From contig DHAA01000037.1 of assembly GCA_002397275.1 (NCBI GenBank), positions 1-7,892 on the forward strand: a DNA stretch of 7,892 bases. The letters are read 5' to 3'. The translations under genes were made by a program, and so were the position numbers. A model generated the notes under the pieces. The model worked only from the letters and a program-made list of their open reading frames with translations. It ran no database searches and was not told the DNA's origin. This stretch comes from Thermacetogenium sp. UBA4966 (GTDB lineage: Bacteria > Bacillota > DSM-12270 > Thermacetogeniales > Thermacetogeniaceae). Position 1 is the first letter of the stretch, and every line of letters starts with the position of its first letter. Below are positions 5,321 through 7,892 of this stretch, piece by piece.

Positions 5321-7294
5321 CTAAGCGCTTTTAAAGTGCTTTTTCACCCGTAAACCGACGGCCACTGCCGTGCTTGTGAGCAGCAAGATTCCCAGGATGG
5401 CGACGGCCGCGTCCGTATTGTCGCCGGTCTGGGGGGCGCCGCCTTTGCTTTTTTTCGGAGTCCCGCCGTTATCAGAATTGTTGTTGTTATCCTTAGGGGC
5501 GGTATTATCATCATTCGGCGTGTCATTGTCATTCGGATCCGGGGTTTTATCATCATCCGGCACTTTGGTAAGCCCACTGACCGCCGCATCTAGTGCTGCA
5601 TACGCCTCCGTGACCTCCGCGCTGCCCAAAATAGCCTGACTATTGTCGAGAGTCTTGTCCAGAAATGCCGCGTAACCTTTTTCTATGGCGCCGTTCTGCG
5701 TAGCTGCATAAGCGTAATAGTTCAGCTTATCATTCTTGTTATCTTCCTGGATGGTCTTATCGTAATTTCCATAAAGGCCCTCCGGAATTCCGTCTTTTGC
5801 AGTTTCCAGCAAGTCGTTCGCTTTATCAAGAGCATCTTCCAAGGATTTGCGGCTTTTTTCCGTATAAGCAGTTGCATAAGCGCTGCCCTGTACAATCTCC
5901 TTTGCCGTATTGATCAGGCTGGCAAGCGACTGCTTCGTCTGAGTCTTTGTGATCGAATACTTATCGATGCTTATATTATTGAAAGCGTTGAGGGTTTCGA
6001 TCGAAAAACCGCTATCGGTAATGTTGACGACAGAATAATTGGGGTTAAATTCTTGGTGGCGCTTATTGATAAAATACTGCTTTTCGGGATTTAGCTCATA
6101 ATATTTGCTGCCTGACGCGGAATTGGTGGCAATGTAGACGGTTCCCTGCGGATCCTTGGCACTGTCGGATTGATAACTGACTGCCTTGCCATCTATAATT
6201 TGGTAAGTTCTGGAGTAAGAGTGGTCATGTCCGGTCAGACAGACGTCGATGTTGTATTTATCCATCAGCGGGGCGAATAATGCCCTCAGGTTAGCGCCGT
6301 CTATATCGGAGTGGGGCGCTCCCGATCCGTAAATATCATGATGAAACATCACAATTTTCCACTTCGCATTTTTGCTTTCCGGGTCGTTGACAGCCTTGGC
6401 CAGCAGCTCGTCATGCTCCGCTGCGTTGCGGTTATTGCTGTTGAGCACGATGAACAGCGCCTTGCCGTAATTGAAATAGTAATCGCCTCCGGAGGCAGTA
6501 TCTCCGAGGTTTGCCTGGGCGTTAGGGTTGTTATAGTGATACGTATAGTCCGCGCTCTTGCTTTCGTGATTGCCGATTGCTGTGGCGAGCGGATAGTTGC
6601 GCAGCGCCTGCGGGTAAAGGAACCCCGCATATTCCAGCTCGCGCCGCACTCCATTATCCGTACCGTCGGTGGAGTAGTCAATCTGATCTCCGGCCGAAAG
6701 TATAAAGTTGGCGTCCGGATATTTGCTAAAAGCCGTCTGCAAGGTTTTATTCCATTGATATGTATCGTACACGATATCGTTGTCGCCCGAAGAAGCACCG
6801 ATCTGGGGATCCCCGACAAGAATCAATTCCAAAGCGGAAGTTTGCTGTGTATTAAAATGTTGTGGATCGCTCCAAGTCGTGTCGTCGGTAGAGTAAGAGT
6901 AGTAATATTTGGTCCTCTCCTGAAGTCCGGTTACCGTCACCTTGTTGGAAGCGGTATAATTTTTCTGACCGTTTGTTCTGTCGATCTTCTGCGCCGTCCC
7001 CGTAAAGGTCTGCGCATCGGTCATGGCCTTGTCTTTAGCAATCTTCACCTTCGGCGTCTCCTGGGTTTCGGAATACCAGCAGAAATTCATCTTTGAGGCT
7101 GTCGTTCCCGGCGTCAGAACAATGCCTGCGGAATCATACTGCGCCTTGCCGTCCCACTCGCCGGTTTTCCATGCATCAAAATCCACCATATCTGACGGTG
7201 TATTTTCTGCGGCCTGCACCGGAGACACAGCCGACAACAATAAAACTACAGCCAGTAAACATGCCAGAAACCCTCTTCTTTGCTTACCTTTCAA
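5321..7294 (-). CDS. Secreted purple-acid-phosphatase-like metallophosphoesterase with C-terminal surface anchor
   Basis: A 657-residue exported phosphoesterase. In order: signal peptide (1-29, cleavage near SPVQA-AEN); a fibronectin-III-like domain typical of purple acid phosphatases (about 50-150); a calcineurin-type catalytic domain (about 155-435) with GDPQ (D162), GDQIDY (D203), GNHE (N242, H243), FHHD (H318-H319) and GHDHSYSR (H356, H358); a helical FIVAR-like region (about 450-575); an Asp/Asn/Pro-rich spacer (580-615); APQTGD (620-625), a membrane segment (628-648) and a basic tail. This suggests attachment to wall or membrane and release of phosphate from organic esters outside the cell. 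The purple tyrosine expected at D+3 of the second motif is absent (D206; the tyrosine is at D+4), and the sorting motif has Ala where LPxTG has Leu. Start TTG at 7292-7294, fixed by AAGGAGG 7 nt upstream. A possible Pho box precedes it. Stop TAG. Confidence 0.88.
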   Translation of the reverse strand: MKGKQRRGFLACLLAVVLLLSAVSPVQAAENTPSDMVDFDAWKTGEWDGKAQYDSAGIVLTPGTTASKMNFCWYSETQETPKVKIAKDKAMTDAQTFTGTAQKIDRTNGQKNYTASNKVTVTGLQERTKYYYSYSTDDTTWSDPQHFNTQQTSALELILVGDPQIGASSGDNDIVYDTYQWNKTLQTAFSKYPDANFILSAGDQIDYSTDGTDNGVRRELEYAGFLYPQALRNYPLATAIGNHESKSADYTYHYNNPNAQANLGDTASGGDYYFNYGKALFIVLNSNNRNAAEHDELLAKAVNDPESKNAKWKIVMFHHDIYGSGAPHSDIDGANLRALFAPLMDKYNIDVCLTGHDHSYSRTYQIIDGKAVSYQSDSAKDPQGTVYIATNSASGSKYYELNPEKQYFINKRHQEFNPNYSVVNITDSGFSIETLNAFNNISIDKYSITKTQTKQSLASLINTAKEIVQGSAYATAYTEKSRKSLEDALDKANDLLETAKDGIPEGLYGNYDKTIQEDNKNDKLNYYAYAATQNGAIEKGYAAFLDKTLDNSQAILGSAEVTEAYAALDAAVSGLTKVPDDDKTPDPNDNDTPNDDNTAPKDNNNNSDNGGTPKKSKGGAPQTGDNTDAAVAILGILLLTSTAVAVGLRVKKHFKSA

Positions 7295-7301
7295 CTTAGC
7301 C

Positions 7302-7308
7302 CCTCCTT
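7302..7308 (-). promoter_or_regulatory. Ribosome binding site fixing the TTG start of the phosphatase
   Basis: AAGGAGG on the minus strand, 7 nt before the TTG at 7292-7294. No ATG lies near the signal peptide, so this site decides the start. Confidence 0.85.
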
Positions 7309-7334
7309 GTCATTTTTATTTTATATACATTAAA

Positions 7335-7351
7335 GGGCGGTGTCCGCGCCC
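7335..7351 (-). other. GC-rich hairpin in the phosphatase leader
   Basis: GGGCGCGGACACCGCCC on the minus strand can fold (GGG/CCC and CGG/CCG with a 2-nt bulge), followed by TTTAATG. It lies in the roughly 150-nt leader between the presumed promoter (-10 at 7455) and the TTG start. It is too short and its T-tract too poor to call a terminator. Apart from it, the ribosome site and the promoter region, I see nothing in 7295-7450. Confidence 0.3.
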
Positions 7352-7454
7352 TGCTTGTCCCGTCACCAACTCCCCCCTCGCCTCTCGCTTTCCAACGTGG
7401 CGTTATGCGTCGGCAAAAGCATTCTGCGCGAGCGCTTCTTCCGCTACTAATTAT

Positions 7455-7506
7455 TTTATATTTCAAGTGTTATGGAACTGTTACATATTTTTAATAAATA
7501 GGTTAA
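7455..7506 (-). promoter_or_regulatory. Putative PhoP-binding (Pho) box and promoter of the phosphatase gene
   Basis: On the minus strand four hexamers resembling the Gram-positive PhoP repeat TT(A/C/T)ACA occur in phase: TTAACC (7501-7506), TTAAAA (7489-7494), GTAACA (7479-7484) and ATAACA (7468-7473), with start-to-start steps of 12, 10 and 11 bp. A -10-like TATAAA follows at 7455-7460; the -35 position, 17 bp upstream of it, falls on TAACAG within the repeats, as in PhoP-activated promoters. The gene it faces is a phosphatase, which fits induction by phosphate starvation. The repeats are seen; regulation by PhoP is inferred. Confidence 0.55.
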
Positions 7507-7542
7507 TCTCACCTTAAGGAACAATGTTTGTTTTGGAGAAAT

Positions 7543-7569
7543 AAAAAAAAGCTTCCGATTCCCGGAAGC
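7543..7569 (-). terminator. Intrinsic terminator of the tRNA-Val locus
   Basis: A perfect 7-bp stem, CGGAAGC... CGGAAGC complement (7563-7569 with 7551-7557), 5-nt loop, followed by eight T residues (7543-7550) on the minus strand. It begins 11 bp past the CCA end of the tRNA-Val fragment and is evidently that gene's original terminator. Confidence 0.92.
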
Positions 7570-7580
7570 CTTATTATTAC

Positions 7581-7626
7581 TGGTGGGCGCAGTAAGGATT
7601 GAACTTACGACCCCCTCCGCGTCAAG
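7581..7626 (-). tRNA. 3' fragment of tRNA-Val (GAC): attachment site (att) of an integrated element
   Basis: The minus strand carries a perfect 3' tRNA half: anticodon loop TTGACGC with anticodon GAC (7621-7623), 3' anticodon stem GGAGG (7614-7618), variable loop GGGTC, T-stem GTAAG/CTTAC around TTCAATC, acceptor strand TGCGCCC (7585-7591), discriminator A and an encoded CCA ending at 7581. Upstream of position 31 (7627 onward) the match stops: the expected CCTCC stem, D-arm and GGGCGCA acceptor strand are absent. A tRNA cut at the anticodon stem-loop with an intact 3' part is what remains at the far end of an element that integrated by site-specific recombination into tRNA-Val. It is not functional by itself. 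Its terminator follows at 7543-7569. Confidence 0.85.
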
Positions 7627-7751
7627 TTGAGGAAGCACTTCTTAAACCATATTATGCCATCACGTATCTTACTAAAATGGCTTAGGAATAGGGGTTTGCT
7701 GGTTTTTACTTTTTATACCTTACCGGGTTATATGGGGTCTTTTTACCCCCG

Positions 7752-7780
7752 TTGGGGTATAGTTGGGGTGAAATTGGGGT
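7752..7780 (+). repeat. Three tandem TTGGGGT repeats at exact 11-bp period
   Basis: TTGGGGT occurs at 7752-7758, 7763-7769 and 7774-7780, each start 11 bp apart, so all face the same side of the helix. Related copies lie at 7732-7738 (ATGGGGT) and 7689-7695 (TAGGGGT). They are 60-200 bp from the tRNA junction, where arm-type binding sites of tyrosine integrases usually lie. That role is an inference. Confidence 0.6.
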
Positions 7781-7790
7781 ATAAATCAGG

Positions 7791-7820
7791 CCCCGCAGAC
7801 GCTGCAGCGGCGGGGGTTTT
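7791..7820 (+). terminator. GC-rich hairpin with T-tract inside the element end
   Basis: CCCCGC (7791-7796) pairs with GCGGGG (7810-7815), with the palindrome CGCTGCAGCG (7800-7809) at the tip; on the plus strand GTTTTAT follows. It resembles an intrinsic terminator on the plus strand, though no plus-strand gene is seen. On the minus strand it lies about 20 bp past the TAA at 7837 but has a poor T-tract. Confidence 0.4.
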
Positions 7821-7892
7821 ATGGTTTGGTAAGAATTTATTCAGTTGAATTATATTCGTCCCCTTTTAGCCTGAACTCCCAAGAAGCGTATA

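Larger units (their letters stand above)
7627..7892. mobile_element. Terminal segment of a putative tRNA-Val-integrated element (continues beyond window)
   Basis: DNA directly joined to the truncated tRNA, where the tRNA 5' half should be. It has no convincing gene: a plus-strand frame of 73 codons (7627-7848) has low-complexity repeat-derived sequence and no ribosome site. A minus-strand frame entering from the window edge and ending at the TAA at 7837-7839 shows only 17 residues, too few to identify. The segment holds tandem TTGGGGT repeats and a GC-rich hairpin, listed separately. No integrase is visible; it could lie at either end of the element. Confidence 0.6.

Noticed and set aside
6311..7096. 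A 261-codon open frame on the plus strand
   Set aside because: It lies wholly inside the phosphatase gene on the opposite strand. That gene has a signal peptide, catalytic motifs and a ribosome site; the plus frame has none and arises from codon bias.
7581..7660. A complete tRNA-Val
   Set aside because: The 5' acceptor strand GGGCGCA, the D-arm and the 5' anticodon stem CCTCC are missing from the place they should occupy; only positions 31-76 are present.
7627..7848. A 73-codon plus-strand frame at the element end
   Set aside because: No ribosome site, no recognisable domain, and much of it is translation of the TTGGGGT repeats and the GC-rich hairpin.
7627..7892. An integrase gene beside the att site
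   Set aside because: All three minus-strand frames entering from the edge hit stops within 18 codons, and no recombinase motif is visible on either strand.

Overview
The window reads as chromosomal DNA of a spore-forming Firmicute, most likely an anaerobic member of the Clostridia. This rests on a threonine T-box leader, a YtxC sporulation-family gene next to thrS (the B. subtilis neighbourhood), strong AGGAGG-type ribosome sites with TTG starts, sigma-A promoters and a surface protein with a sortase-like tail. Species cannot be named from the sequence. Every gene lies on the minus strand, so transcription runs from high to low coordinates.

From right to left. Positions 7627-7892 look like the end of an integrated element: no gene, tandem 11-bp repeats (TTGGGGT cores) and a GC-rich hairpin. 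It abuts 7581-7626, exactly the 3' 46 nt of a tRNA-Val(GAC) from the anticodon stem to CCA, followed by that tRNA's terminator. This is the usual appearance of an att site where a tyrosine recombinase used the tRNA; the intact tRNA should lie beyond the window. Next comes a large secreted phosphoesterase of the purple-acid-phosphatase type (5321-7294), preceded by four TTAACA-like hexamers about 11 bp apart that look like a PhoP (Pho) box. It ends in an A/T-rich but long intrinsic terminator.

Downstream is a YibE/F-family membrane protein gene (4055-5221) interrupted by one in-frame TAG at codon 179. Then come a membrane-anchored YkuE/YaeI-like metallophosphoesterase (3072-3914) with its own promoter, an HD-GYP cyclic-di-GMP phosphodiesterase-type protein (1795-2859), ytxC (847-1719), and the start of thrS (1-535, cut by the window edge) behind a textbook T-box leader with an ACC specifier and a consensus promoter.

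Functionally the window is a set of neighbouring single genes rather than a pathway: phosphate scavenging at the surface, signalling or envelope phosphoesterases, a sporulation-family protein and threonine-tRNA charging. The points most worth a second look are the tRNA-Val attachment site with its possible integrase arm sites, the amber codon in the YibE/F gene, the putative Pho box, and a nested hairpin that would sequester the ytxC ribosome site. I saw no gene cluster here that I would call an undescribed system.
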